Shown one piece after another: positions 23,220 through 30,694 of a stretch of 30,941 nucleotides of DNA; the stretch's first letter is position 1, and the number at the start of each line of letters is the position of its first letter. The DNA is from Treponema sp. UBA1226. Its GTDB lineage: Bacteria > Spirochaetota > Spirochaetia > Treponematales > Treponemataceae. The translations under genes were made by a program, and so were the position numbers. The stretch covers positions 170-31,110 of the forward strand of contig DBWY01000004.1 of assembly GCA_002309195.1 (NCBI GenBank), in the 5' to 3' direction. The notes below the pieces were generated by a model. That model was given only the letters and a program-made list of their open reading frames with translations. It ran no database searches and was not told where the DNA came from.

Positions 23220-24398
23220 TTATTTTATATTGTTTATGCAGTCGTCAAAAATCAGATCTGCAATTTTTTCTGCACTTCTCTTTTTATCAAGCAAAGCTGC
23301 CATTGCTTCAGAAAAGAGCTTTCTCTTTTTAGCATCAAGCATGGCGCTCAAAGCATTCTTTAAAGGATCAGAAGAAGCATACTCGCCCTTAAGAACAATC
23401 GCAGCGCCTTTCTTTTCAAAAAACTCTGCATTGTCAACCTGATCTCCTCTCGTTCCGGAACCACAAAGCGGAATCAGGACAACAGGCTTTTTCAAAACAG
23501 CACACTCCCAGAGACTGTTGGCACCGGCGCGCGAAAGAATTACATCTGCATATTCCATTACATGCGGCATCTGCTCATAAATAAACGGAAACTGTCTGTA
23601 ACTGTCAAGCACGCTGTCAGGAATTACAGGAATCGAATCCTGATTTTTAATTCCTGTCTGATGAACGACATAAAATCTCTTGCACAAAAATTCGATGTTT
23701 TCAAATACAAGGTCATTAATCTGCTTTGCACCAAGAGAACCGCCCATAACAAAAAGAACAGGCTTTGTCTTTTTCGAATAACCAAAGTTAACGAAATCCT
23801 TTCCTATCTTTGCATCAGTTGAATAAAACACAGGACGAACAGGATTTCCGGTAACCAGTGCTTTTTCTGCAAAATCTTTCTGCATGAACTCTTTTGTCTC
23901 TTCATAAGATAAAAGAATCTTTGTAGCAAAACGACTGTTAATCTTAGTCGCAAGTCCAGGTGTAAAATCACATTCATGCGTATAAACTTTTATTCCGAGG
24001 AGTTTTGCAACTACACAAGGCGGAACACTTACAAACCCACCCTTACTAAAAAGAACGACAGGCTTTTCTTTTAACAGAATAAAAAAAGAAGCAATACAGC
24101 CGGCCGCAATTTTAAAAAGGTCTGTAAAATTCTTTAAAGAAAAATAACGCCTTAATTTTCCCGAAGGAATTCCGTAAAACTTATTTACAGAAGGAAGATC
24201 ATCAAGTCCCAGATTTGACTCGACTATATTTCTGTCCATTTTAGAACAGTTTCCTATCCAAACAAGATTTAAAGGGACATCTTTTTTCTTGCAGAGTTCC
24301 TTTAACTCATCTGCAATTGCAAGTCCCGGATAAATATGCCCGCCTGTTCCACCGCCGGCAAACGCTACGGTAATTTTTTTAGTTTTGTTTTTTTTCAT
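23220..24398 (-). CDS. murG: UDP-GlcNAc--lipid I N-acetylglucosaminyltransferase MurG
   Basis: Converts lipid I to lipid II at the inner face of the cytoplasmic membrane. 392 residues, slightly long for the family. N-terminal glycine loop AFAGGGTGGHIYPGLAIA (13-30), the second loop VLFSKGGFVSVPP, VTGNPVRPVF, VMGGSLGAKQIND, and the UDP-GlcNAc site RAGANSLWECAVLKKPVVLIP are all intact. A very Lys/Asn-rich start (MKKNKTKK) precedes the fold. The gene begins 23 bases after the second ankyrin gene on the same strand with only a weak ribosome site, so it probably shares that transcript. With murC this window holds two steps of peptidoglycan synthesis, in separate operons. Confidence 0.95.
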   Translation of the reverse strand: MKKNKTKKITVAFAGGGTGGHIYPGLAIADELKELCKKKDVPLNLVWIGNCSKMDRNIVESNLGLDDLPSVNKFYGIPSGKLRRYFSLKNFTDLFKIAAGCIASFFILLKEKPVVLFSKGGFVSVPPCVVAKLLGIKVYTHECDFTPGLATKINSRFATKILLSYEETKEFMQKDFAEKALVTGNPVRPVFYSTDAKIGKDFVNFGYSKKTKPVLFVMGGSLGAKQINDLVFENIEFLCKRFYVVHQTGIKNQDSIPVIPDSVLDSYRQFPFIYEQMPHVMEYADVILSRAGANSLWECAVLKKPVVLIPLCGSGTRGDQVDNAEFFEKKGAAIVLKGEYASSDPLKNALSAMLDAKKRKLFSEAMAALLDKKRSAEKIADLIFDDCINNIK

Positions 24399-24421
24399 TT
24401 TTTTGTGCTCGTTTATTTTGT

Positions 24422-25318
24422 TTATTCTTTATGATATTTTTCAAGCATCTGTGCAATGTCTTTTTTGCCAAAGAGTTTTGCATACTCATAGGCAGACATA
24501 CCCATCTGGTCTTTTACGTCAGGATCAGCACCAGACTCTGCAAGAAGTTTACAAATATCAAATTTCCCTGCTCCGACTGCAAGAACTAAAACCGACTGAC
24601 CGTCGCGGCTTATGAAATTTAAGTTTGCGCCACGTTCAATCAGAATTTTAGTAAGTTCGTAATTATTTTTCCATACTGCATCCATTACGGCAGAATAACC
24701 TCTGTCGTTAGAAACAGCATCGATATCAACATTCTGAGATAAAATCCAGTTAACCGCTTCGCTCTGCTCTGCCCTGATTGCAACATTAAGCATCGGAGTT
24801 CCTTCTTCAGTTCTCGTATTAATGCTTATTCCTGCATCAACAAAATCCTGGCAGACTTTTAAATTGTTTTTAGAAATATGGTATGCAAAACAATCTGCTG
24901 TATATGGAATCCCTTCGTTAAAAAGATTAGAAAAAGCTTCGCGCGATCTTTCTTCTGTCTTAATTGCATCAAGTTGTTTTTCAAGTCCTTTTTTAAGCGC
25001 ATTTTCTCCTTTAAAAAGAAAAACGTTCTTAAAAAATTCCATATTTTTTGCCCACTCATTTGTAAGCGAGAAAAACTTTTTTACACGCCCTACAAGATAT
25101 CCGTAAAAAAACGAAATCTTATCTTCAAGAAGAAGCTGGTTATCAAAAAGAACGCAGTGAGTCGCATTTTTTACCGATTCATTGATTTTTTCGTCCTGCA
25201 GATCTGCAATTTTAGCAATCGGCACGATAGTAGATTCTATATTATGAACAAGCAGCATTTCCTTTGTTTCGTTTGCTGCTTTCTCGAGGTCATCTCTGTA
25301 TAAAATTATCCATTCCAT
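24422..25318 (-). CDS. Cytoplasmic ankyrin-repeat protein with an unidentified alpha/beta N-terminal domain
   Basis: 298 residues from the ATG at 25318; no signal peptide. The C-terminal half (about 135-295) holds four to five ankyrin repeats (EEGTPMLNVAIRAEQSEAVNWIL, DRGYSAVMDAVWKNNYELTK, DGQSVLVLAVGAGKFDICKLL, QMGMSAYEYAKLFGKKD). The N-terminal 90 residues are different: a strand-helix start (MEWIILYRDDLEKAANE), then VKNATHCVLFDN and ISFFYGYLVGRVKKFF, which is reminiscent of small Rossmann- or TIR-like domains but too divergent to name. There is no ribosome site; TATAAT ends 7 bases before the ATG, so the message is predicted leaderless. It is probably the first gene of the transcript that includes murG. 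Confidence 0.82.
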   Translation of the reverse strand: MEWIILYRDDLEKAANETKEMLLVHNIESTIVPIAKIADLQDEKINESVKNATHCVLFDNQLLLEDKISFFYGYLVGRVKKFFSLTNEWAKNMEFFKNVFLFKGENALKKGLEKQLDAIKTEERSREAFSNLFNEGIPYTADCFAYHISKNNLKVCQDFVDAGISINTRTEEGTPMLNVAIRAEQSEAVNWILSQNVDIDAVSNDRGYSAVMDAVWKNNYELTKILIERGANLNFISRDGQSVLVLAVGAGKFDICKLLAESGADPDVKDQMGMSAYEYAKLFGKKDIAQMLEKYHKE

Positions 25319-25325
25319 GAAATAT

Positions 25326-25354
25326 ATTATAGTAGATAAAGTGGTTATTAACAA
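25326..25354 (-). promoter_or_regulatory. Sigma-70 promoter of the second ankyrin gene, predicted leaderless
   Basis: Minus-strand TTGTTA (25354-25349), 17 bases, TATAAT (25331-25326), then 7 bases (ATATTTC) to the ATG at 25318. It would drive the ankyrin gene, murG, cvpA, holB and the two-component pair unless internal promoters exist; I saw none with good hexamers. Confidence 0.7.
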
Positions 25355-25435
25355 GTGAGTAATTTTGATACACCCGACAAAGTCATTTTTACCCAATTCA
25401 GCATAAATATTACAGGCGGAATCAACTCAAAAACC

Positions 25436-25470
25436 AAAAAAAAGGCTGAAAAACCAGAAGTCTTTCAGCC
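25436..25470 (-). terminator. Terminator of the tRNA-Phe gene
   Basis: Hairpin of GGCTGAAA with TTTCAGCC (25444-25470) on the minus strand, followed by eight T residues (25443-25436). It begins three bases after the tRNA 3' end. Confidence 0.85.
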
Positions 25471-25473
25471 AAG

Positions 25474-25546
25474 TGCCACGAGTCAGAATCGAACTGACGA
25501 CATACGGATTTTCAGTCCGGCGCTCTACCAACTGAGCTATCGCGGC
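25474..25546 (-). tRNA. tRNA-Phe, anticodon GAA
   Basis: 73 bases fold into a full cloverleaf: acceptor GCCGCGA with TCGTGGC (one G-T pair), D stem GCTC/GAGC with the AGTTGGTA loop, anticodon loop CTGAAAA (anticodon GAA), T arm GTCAG-TTCGATT-CTGAC, discriminator A. The top pair of the anticodon stem (27-43) is a C-T mismatch. The CCA end is not encoded and must be added by nucleotidyltransferase. It is a single-gene transcript with its own promoter and terminator. Confidence 0.96.
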
Positions 25547-25557
25547 GTGTGATAACT

Positions 25558-25586
25558 AATATAAAAAAAATATTAATTTGTGTCAA
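25558..25586 (-). promoter_or_regulatory. Sigma-70 promoter of tRNA-Phe
   Basis: Minus-strand TTGACA (25586-25581), 17 bases, TATATT (25563-25558). The predicted start is about 5 bases before the mature tRNA 5' end, so RNase P removes only a short leader. The hexamers are the same as those of leuC. Confidence 0.75.
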
Positions 25587-25621
25587 TAGGTTTAAACTTA
25601 ATTTTTAAGAAATTTATTAAA

Positions 25622-25650
25622 TTGAATTCAACTCAAATGACTGATATACT
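25622..25650 (+). promoter_or_regulatory. Sigma-70 promoter of the outer-membrane-protein gene
   Basis: TTGAAT (25622-25627), 17 bases, TATACT (25645-25650). Predicted start near 25657, with a leader of about 48 bases. The -35 forms part of a 10-bp palindrome, TTGAATTCAA (25622-25631), that could be an operator half or chance. Confidence 0.65.
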
Positions 25651-25704
25651 GTGCTGTAACTAAGAGATCTGCTAATTTGTTTTTTTTACATCGGGAGATA
25701 AAAT

Positions 25705-26595
25705 ATGAAATTAAAAATACCGGCCATCTTATTTTTAACGCTCGCGCTCGGCCACGGAGCATTTGCACAGAACGAAGTTTCTAAAATCGATTCTCATCTT
25801 GAAGGTTTTTCAAGACAGCTTACAGCAGTAATTCCTAATGCTGCAGTACAGACAAATACTTATGCGGATGCATGGATAGGAAAATTTGTTCCTTCCCTTC
25901 CGATGCATTTTGCAGTCGGTATAGATGGCTCTGTAACACAGCTTGATATCAAAGATTTATCGAATGCCGCAAAGATGACAGGAATCTATTCGATACCAGA
26001 TTCATTTCTTTTTCCTACGATAAACTTTAATGCACGGCTGGGAGGAATTTTTCTTCCTTTTGATGCAGGTTTTTCTTTTTCTATGGTAAATACAGAAAAA
26101 CTCGGGAGAACTTTTGAAAAAATCGATTTTGAGTATTTTGCCATCGGCGGAGATTTACGCTACGCGCTTCTTAAAGGAATCGGACCTCTACCGCAGCTTT
26201 CTGTAGGAGCCGGATACTATTATGTAAATACATCGATAGGAAAATCTGCAGGAAGTCAGGAAGTAAAAAGTTCAAGCACAATGCAGGCAATAGTTGCAGA
26301 AGCACAGCTTTCAAAAACAATAATCTTTTTTACTCCTTTCATCGGCTTTAGAGCAATCTGGTCAGAAGCAGACAGTTCTTACAGCTGGAAAAGTTCTGCA
26401 GGTTTAAATAACGGAATGACAGTCGTACACTCAGGCAGCGGTTCAGTTAAAACAGAGTTTAAAGATTCTTTTATACCACAGATTTTCGGTGGATTTGGTT
26501 TTAAAATCGGAACATTTGAACTTGATGCAACCGGTTCTTATGACTTTAAAAATGAAATCTGGTCAGCCGGCGCCTCAATAAGATTTAAATTATAA
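25705..26595 (+). CDS. Predicted outer-membrane beta-barrel protein
   Basis: 296 residues. A signal peptide is clear (basic MKLK, hydrophobic IPAILFLTLALG, likely cleavage after AFA at 21). The mature part is rich in Gly and aromatic residues in alternating patterns (FNARLGGIFLPFDAGFSF, PQLSVGAGYYYVN, FIPQIFGGFGFKIG), and the last strand ENEIWSAGASIRFKL-like segment ends in the alternating hydrophobic pattern recognised by the BAM complex, though the final residue is Leu and not Phe. No catalytic motif is seen and I cannot name a family; a barrel of roughly ten to twelve strands is inferred. GGGAG precedes the ATG. It is monocistronic, with a promoter and a strong shared terminator. Confidence 0.8.
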   Translation: MKLKIPAILFLTLALGHGAFAQNEVSKIDSHLEGFSRQLTAVIPNAAVQTNTYADAWIGKFVPSLPMHFAVGIDGSVTQLDIKDLSNAAKMTGIYSIPDSFLFPTINFNARLGGIFLPFDAGFSFSMVNTEKLGRTFEKIDFEYFAIGGDLRYALLKGIGPLPQLSVGAGYYYVNTSIGKSAGSQEVKSSSTMQAIVAEAQLSKTIIFFTPFIGFRAIWSEADSSYSWKSSAGLNNGMTVVHSGSGSVKTEFKDSFIPQIFGGFGFKIGTFELDATGSYDFKNEIWSAGASIRFKL

Positions 26596-26625
26596 TTTTA
26601 CACAGCGCGGATTTTTATTCACATA

Positions 26626-26670
26626 AAAAAAAACACTTTGCAATCTTAAAAGATGCAAAGTGTTTTTTTA
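26626..26670 (+). terminator. Bidirectional terminator between the outer-membrane-protein gene and flgE
   Basis: Long stem AAACACTTTGCA (26631-26642) and TGCAAAGTGTTT (26654-26665), with an inner ATCTT/AAGAT extension, flanked by an A-tract on one side and seven T residues on the other. It ends the plus-strand gene and the minus-strand flagellar operon. Confidence 0.92.
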
Positions 26671-26695
26671 TCTTAAGCTATTTACAATCTGGTTA

Positions 26696-28087
26696 TTAGC
26701 GCTTTAAGCTCAATACTGTTTCAAGCATTGTATCTGAAGTCTGGATTGTCTTAGCGTTAGACTGGAAGCCGCGCTGTGTTGTAATCATATCAACCATTTC
26801 CTGTGTAAGATCAACGTTTGACATTTCAAGGGCGCCAGCTAAGAGCTTTCCTTTGCCTGCAATTCCAGATTCACCGATGTTTGCAATACCAGAGTTGTTC
26901 GATTCAACATAAGTGTTGTCTCCGGCTTTTTCAAGACCGCCCTGGTTAGTAAATGTTGCCATTGCAATTTTACCGATTGCACGGTTTGTTCCGTTTGAAT
27001 ATACGCCGGTAATTACACCGCTCTGGTCAATCTTAAAGTTGTTAAGATATCCCATTTTATGTCCGTCCTGGAACCATGCTTTTGTAGAAGAATCTGCAGC
27101 ACTCTGTGTTACAGTATCTTTCTGACTTCCGATTGTTCCAAGGTTAATGTTAAATGTCTGTCTTGTAGGGTTTCCTTCTTCGTCAGGATTTGCATTAGGA
27201 ACTGTGAACGAAGCCTGTAAAACGATTTCGCCTTCAGGGTTTGTTACGTTTCCAGCAGAGTCTGTTACTGACTGGAGTGTTCCGTGATTATCAAAATTGA
27301 TTACGAAAGTTTCACCCATTCCGTCTGTAGTACCAAGACCAACACGTGTCTGTGTAAAGTCTTCATTTTCTACGTCAACGCGAACTCTTGCCTGCCACTG
27401 GTTTGGATTTCCAACAACACGTGTAAAATCTACAGACAAAAGATGTTCGTTACCGAAGCTGTCATAAATTTTAAATTCTGTATTCCATGTTCCGCGAAGG
27501 ATATCTTCTTCTGAAGCACCTTCAAGAATTTCAGGAGTATTTTTATTTAAGTTACAGAGGAACTTAACGTTTTCTGTAGCCTGTGCAGGATCTTTCTGTC
27601 CCAACGGAATTACTAAGTCTGTAGGTGTTGCAGCAGTCTGAATGATTGACTGACCGTTTACCTGGCGAGCCATCCATCCCTGAACGCGCATACCGTTTGC
27701 AGGGTTAACGAGAGTTCCTTCTTTATCAACACTAAAAGCACCTGCTCTTGTGTAGAATGACTGATCGCCCTGTTTTAATACAAAGAAACCGTTTCCCTGA
27801 ATTGCGATATCAGTGTTTACACCAGTTGTCTGCAAGTTACCCTGTGTATGGATTGTATTGATTGCAGCAATCTGAACACCAAGTCCAACTTCTTTAGGGT
27901 TTACACCACCAACTTCTGTAGTAGGTGCTGCAGCGCCCGAAAGCTGCTGTGATATCATATCCTGAAAATCAACACGACCTTTTTTAAAGCCCCATGTGTT
28001 AACATTAGAAACGTTGTTTCCAATTACGTCCATTCTTGTCTGGTGATTCTGCATTCCTGATACACCAGAATAAAGTGATCTCATCAT
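26696..28087 (-). CDS. flgE: Flagellar hook protein FlgE with lysinoalanine cross-link residues
   Basis: 463 residues. N-terminal [20 protein letters not shown] and [20 protein letters not shown], central [19 protein letters not shown], and C-terminal [16 protein letters not shown] with [17 protein letters not shown] are typical of hook proteins. Numbered from the first Met, Lys165 (GQKDP), Cys178 and Asn179 (FLCNL) coincide with the T. denticola residues that form the self-catalysed lysinoalanine cross-link between hook subunits. The same covalent hook polymer is therefore predicted here. It is the last gene of the operon, 15 bases after flgD, and is followed by a strong terminator. Confidence 0.96.
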   Translation of the reverse strand: MMRSLYSGVSGMQNHQTRMDVIGNNVSNVNTWGFKKGRVDFQDMISQQLSGAAAPTTEVGGVNPKEVGLGVQIAAINTIHTQGNLQTTGVNTDIAIQGNGFFVLKQGDQSFYTRAGAFSVDKEGTLVNPANGMRVQGWMARQVNGQSIIQTAATPTDLVIPLGQKDPAQATENVKFLCNLNKNTPEILEGASEEDILRGTWNTEFKIYDSFGNEHLLSVDFTRVVGNPNQWQARVRVDVENEDFTQTRVGLGTTDGMGETFVINFDNHGTLQSVTDSAGNVTNPEGEIVLQASFTVPNANPDEEGNPTRQTFNINLGTIGSQKDTVTQSAADSSTKAWFQDGHKMGYLNNFKIDQSGVITGVYSNGTNRAIGKIAMATFTNQGGLEKAGDNTYVESNNSGIANIGESGIAGKGKLLAGALEMSNVDLTQEMVDMITTQRGFQSNAKTIQTSDTMLETVLSLKR

Positions 28088-28102
28088 ATAGCTACCCTCG
28101 TT

Positions 28103-28561
28103 TTAGTATCCGTATACTGCGTTAATGTGTTCTAAGTTATAATAGTTGCCGTTTACAAGCACCTGTGGAACTTCTCCACGTGTAACACTTTCGACAACGC
28201 CTGTTATCTGATTTTCGCCAACTTCAATCTGAACAGTCTTACCAAGCGTTGAAACTGCTTCGCTGTTGTTCATAAAAGCAGCCATCTTAGTAAAGCCTTC
28301 TGACATATTGTGCATCTGTTCCAGAGATGAGAACTGTGCCATCTGTGCAACAAATTCTGTATTGTCCATTGGCTGTGTAGGATCCTGATGGGACAACTGT
28401 GTAATAAGCAGTTTTAAGAAGTCATCCTTATCAAGCTGATTTTTAATCTGACGACCTTCGAAAGTATTCTCTTTATTGTGAGCATCAACTTTCAACTGTG
28501 TCTCAAACATTTCCTGTGGATTCATCTGTGGATTAAAATTTACTCCGTTGATTTCCATCAT
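28103..28561 (-). CDS. flgD: Flagellar hook assembly scaffold FlgD (short form)
   Basis: 152 residues. The conserved N-terminal scaffold motif is complete: DKDDFLKLLITQLSHQDPTQ, PMDNTEFVAQMAQFSSLEQM (about 45-84). The C-terminal part is a short beta segment (TLGKTVQIEVGENQITGVV, VLVNGNYYNLEHINAVYG) in place of the larger Tudor/FlgD-Ig region of enterobacterial FlgD (about 230 residues). The protein caps the growing hook and is later discarded. It lies between fliK and flgE with 13- and 15-base spacers, as in other spirochaetes. Confidence 0.93.
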   Translation of the reverse strand: MMEINGVNFNPQMNPQEMFETQLKVDAHNKENTFEGRQIKNQLDKDDFLKLLITQLSHQDPTQPMDNTEFVAQMAQFSSLEQMHNMSEGFTKMAAFMNNSEAVSTLGKTVQIEVGENQITGVVESVTRGEVPQVLVNGNYYNLEHINAVYGY

Positions 28562-28574
28562 TCACCTCTTTATT

Positions 28575-29939
28575 TTATGCAACTATGTTTATCGAGTAAT
28601 CCCGAACATCGTTTAAACTATCGGAATTATTTTCAACAACTGAATAATTTTCTGCAACAAAATTGTCATAAAGTTTTGCCGCATATTTTTCATTCTGGCT
28701 GTTGTCCTGATTGCCGTTTCCTGTAAACTGCTGACCCTGGTTTGCATAAGAAACATCAAAGCTTGCAGATTCAAAACCGCTGTCAATGAAGGCTGCCTTT
28801 AAGCTGTTCTGTGTAGAATTAAATGCATTAAAAGCTTCCTGACTTGACACCAGGATTTTTCCGGTAATAACCTTATCGGATAATTCCAGACTTATCTTAA
28901 CATTACCAAGACTTTCTGGATGAAGGATAAGATTAATGTTTCCAACGTTGTTATCCTTAAGAACGATGTTTCCGGCTTTTACGAAATCTGCTGCATTTTC
29001 TGTTATCTGATTTTCAAGCATTGCCTGGAATGTAGAGCCCTGGGCACCTGCTGTCTGTGCATCAAGTGACAGAATATTTTTTTCTGCATTTGCATTTAAT
29101 TCCATTGTCACCTGAGCATTATCATTTGATGTCTGCTTTATCGATGCAACAAAATCTGTTTTCTTTGCAGAAACAACAGTTTCTTTTTTCTCTGTTCTTA
29201 AATCTGTTACAGAAATTACATCAGAAAGTTTTTTTACATCTTTCTTAGGTTTAATTTCTTTTGCAGAATTTTTTGCATTTAAATTTTCAGAAAAGTTTTC
29301 TGAGTAATTTAAAATCGGCTTCTGTTCTTTTAAATCTAAAATCTGAACGGCTGACAAATCTTTTTCGTCATCATCTTTTATAAGTGACTTAAGATTTTTT
29401 GCCTGCTCTATAATAAATTCAGGATTTTCGTCATCTGACTTAACAGAAACAAGATGCAGTTTATGTTCTGCAAGCTCTACCTTGTTTTCTTTAGAATCCC
29501 TGAGCATTCTGTTGATTTTTTCTGCATCAACTTTATCTTTAAGATACATGATGCGGCTTACAAACTGCTCGTTGTCTTCTTTCTTTTCAGAAACTTTTTC
29601 TTTATCAGAAAGATTTTCTTTTTTTGAAGAAGGCTTTTCTACAGATTCTGTTTTTTCGTTAGTCGGATTATCCTGATTCTTCTTAACATCCCTGTCGGCA
29701 AAAGCAACTTTTTCTTCTTTGCTGTAATCGTCTTTAGAAGAACTTTTTGATACATCCATGTCGGTTTTAGACGCGCGGGAATTGTCGGATATCGGATTTT
29801 CCTTGAGCTCAATTTCTCTGTTCAGCATGGAAACAAAAGAAACCTCGCCTTCCGGTCGGTTAAAATCCTGACTGTTCTGAGTATCCCTGGCTGTCTGTGG
29901 AATATAGGTCGAATCTAAATTTACATTCAATCCCTGCAT
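28575..29939 (-). CDS. fliK: Flagellar hook-length control protein FliK (Tap1-like)
   Basis: 454 residues. Only the C-terminal region (about 335-425) is conserved: VGNINLILHPESLGNVKISL, ELSDKVITGKILVSSQEAF, and NSLKAAFIDSGFESASFDV match the Flg_hook domain that switches export specificity. The first 300 residues are Lys/Glu/Ser-rich, low complexity and probably disordered, as expected for a secreted ruler. The gene order fliK-flgD-flgE matches tap1-flgD-flgE of T. denticola. GGAGG precedes the ATG. A CGGTAA in the leader could pair with TTACCG next to the ribosome site, which may modulate translation; that is speculative. Confidence 0.88.
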   Translation of the reverse strand: MQGLNVNLDSTYIPQTARDTQNSQDFNRPEGEVSFVSMLNREIELKENPISDNSRASKTDMDVSKSSSKDDYSKEEKVAFADRDVKKNQDNPTNEKTESVEKPSSKKENLSDKEKVSEKKEDNEQFVSRIMYLKDKVDAEKINRMLRDSKENKVELAEHKLHLVSVKSDDENPEFIIEQAKNLKSLIKDDDEKDLSAVQILDLKEQKPILNYSENFSENLNAKNSAKEIKPKKDVKKLSDVISVTDLRTEKKETVVSAKKTDFVASIKQTSNDNAQVTMELNANAEKNILSLDAQTAGAQGSTFQAMLENQITENAADFVKAGNIVLKDNNVGNINLILHPESLGNVKISLELSDKVITGKILVSSQEAFNAFNSTQNSLKAAFIDSGFESASFDVSYANQGQQFTGNGNQDNSQNEKYAAKLYDNFVAENYSVVENNSDSLNDVRDYSINIVA

Positions 29940-30012
29940 TCGGTAACCTCCATCTTTTTTAAGACTGCGACGCAGCCATAAACCGTGAAATTACCGTGAT
30001 GCAAAAGATTAA

Positions 30013-30654
30013 TTATTCATCTTCGTCATCAAGTGAAACAGGCTTCGAAACCATTTTTCGCTGGATTGTAGCGGCTCTGTTGGCATCCATGAGAGAAAGC
30101 CAGTAAGCAACCATCGAGCTTGTATTGTTGGCACGTGCCCTTTCTTCAACCTTTCGAAGGACGTCAATCACCAGCTGATCATCCATAGCAGACAGGATCT
30201 CAACTGCGTTCTTTGGTTGCATACCTTCTAAGTTTGCAGCAATTTGTACGATGTTTACTTCTTTCTTATCGTACTTTTCTTTCTCATTGTTAAATGTTTT
30301 TTCGCGTTCTTCCAAAGATTTTTCGCGATTTTCTATTTCAAGGGCTATCTGTTCGTTCTTTTTTTCTGAAATTTCAATGTCAGACTCGCGTTTTTCGAGC
30401 TCCTGCTTGAATATTTCGAGGGATTCGCGCTGTTTGTCCAGTCTGTCCTGGTCCAGGTCGGCTATAAGAGGTCTTGAATTTGTGGCTGTAGTCGAAGTCT
30501 GAGGCTGTAGTCCTATTGCCTTATAGAAAGGAGAGAACAATGACTTTACGTGAATTACACCGATAAAGTCAAACCATAAAAGTCCGCCAATCAAGAGAAT
30601 TATTACCAAAATAAGTAAAACGATTGTTTTTCCTAAAGAACCTGATTTTGCCAC
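30013..30654 (-). CDS. flbB: Periplasmic-flagellar collar protein FlbB (MotE/MgtE_N-like)
   Basis: 213 residues with a GTG start, preceded by AGGGGA at the right spacing. One N-terminal membrane anchor (about 10-32, TIVLLILVIILLIGGLLWFDF), a Pro/Ser/Thr linker, a long coiled coil (about 70-130, QRESLEIFKQELEKRESDI onwards) and a C-terminal helical domain of the MgtE_N/MotE kind (VQIAANLEGMQPKNAVEILS, then RANNTSSMVAYWLSLMDANR). In Borrelia FlbB is the base of the collar that surrounds the motor and stabilises the stators. First clear gene of the flbB-fliK-flgD-flgE cluster; the acidic tail DDEDE is disordered. Confidence 0.88.
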   Translation of the reverse strand: MAKSGSLGKTIVLLILVIILLIGGLLWFDFIGVIHVKSLFSPFYKAIGLQPQTSTTATNSRPLIADLDQDRLDKQRESLEIFKQELEKRESDIEISEKKNEQIALEIENREKSLEEREKTFNNEKEKYDKKEVNIVQIAANLEGMQPKNAVEILSAMDDQLVIDVLRKVEERARANNTSSMVAYWLSLMDANRAATIQRKMVSKPVSLDDEDE

Positions 30655-30686
30655 GATTTTTCCCCTATTCTCTATATTTTACTCCA

Positions 30687-30694
30687 TTATCGGT
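30687..30694 (-). promoter_or_regulatory. ACCGATAA box before flbB, possible FliA -10
   Basis: Minus-strand ACCGATAA (30694-30687), the same 8-mer as in the flgF promoter, lies 32 bases before the flbB start and overlaps the stop of the edge gene. A TAAA lies only 11 bases upstream rather than 15, so the -35 is non-standard and activity is uncertain. Confidence 0.4.
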
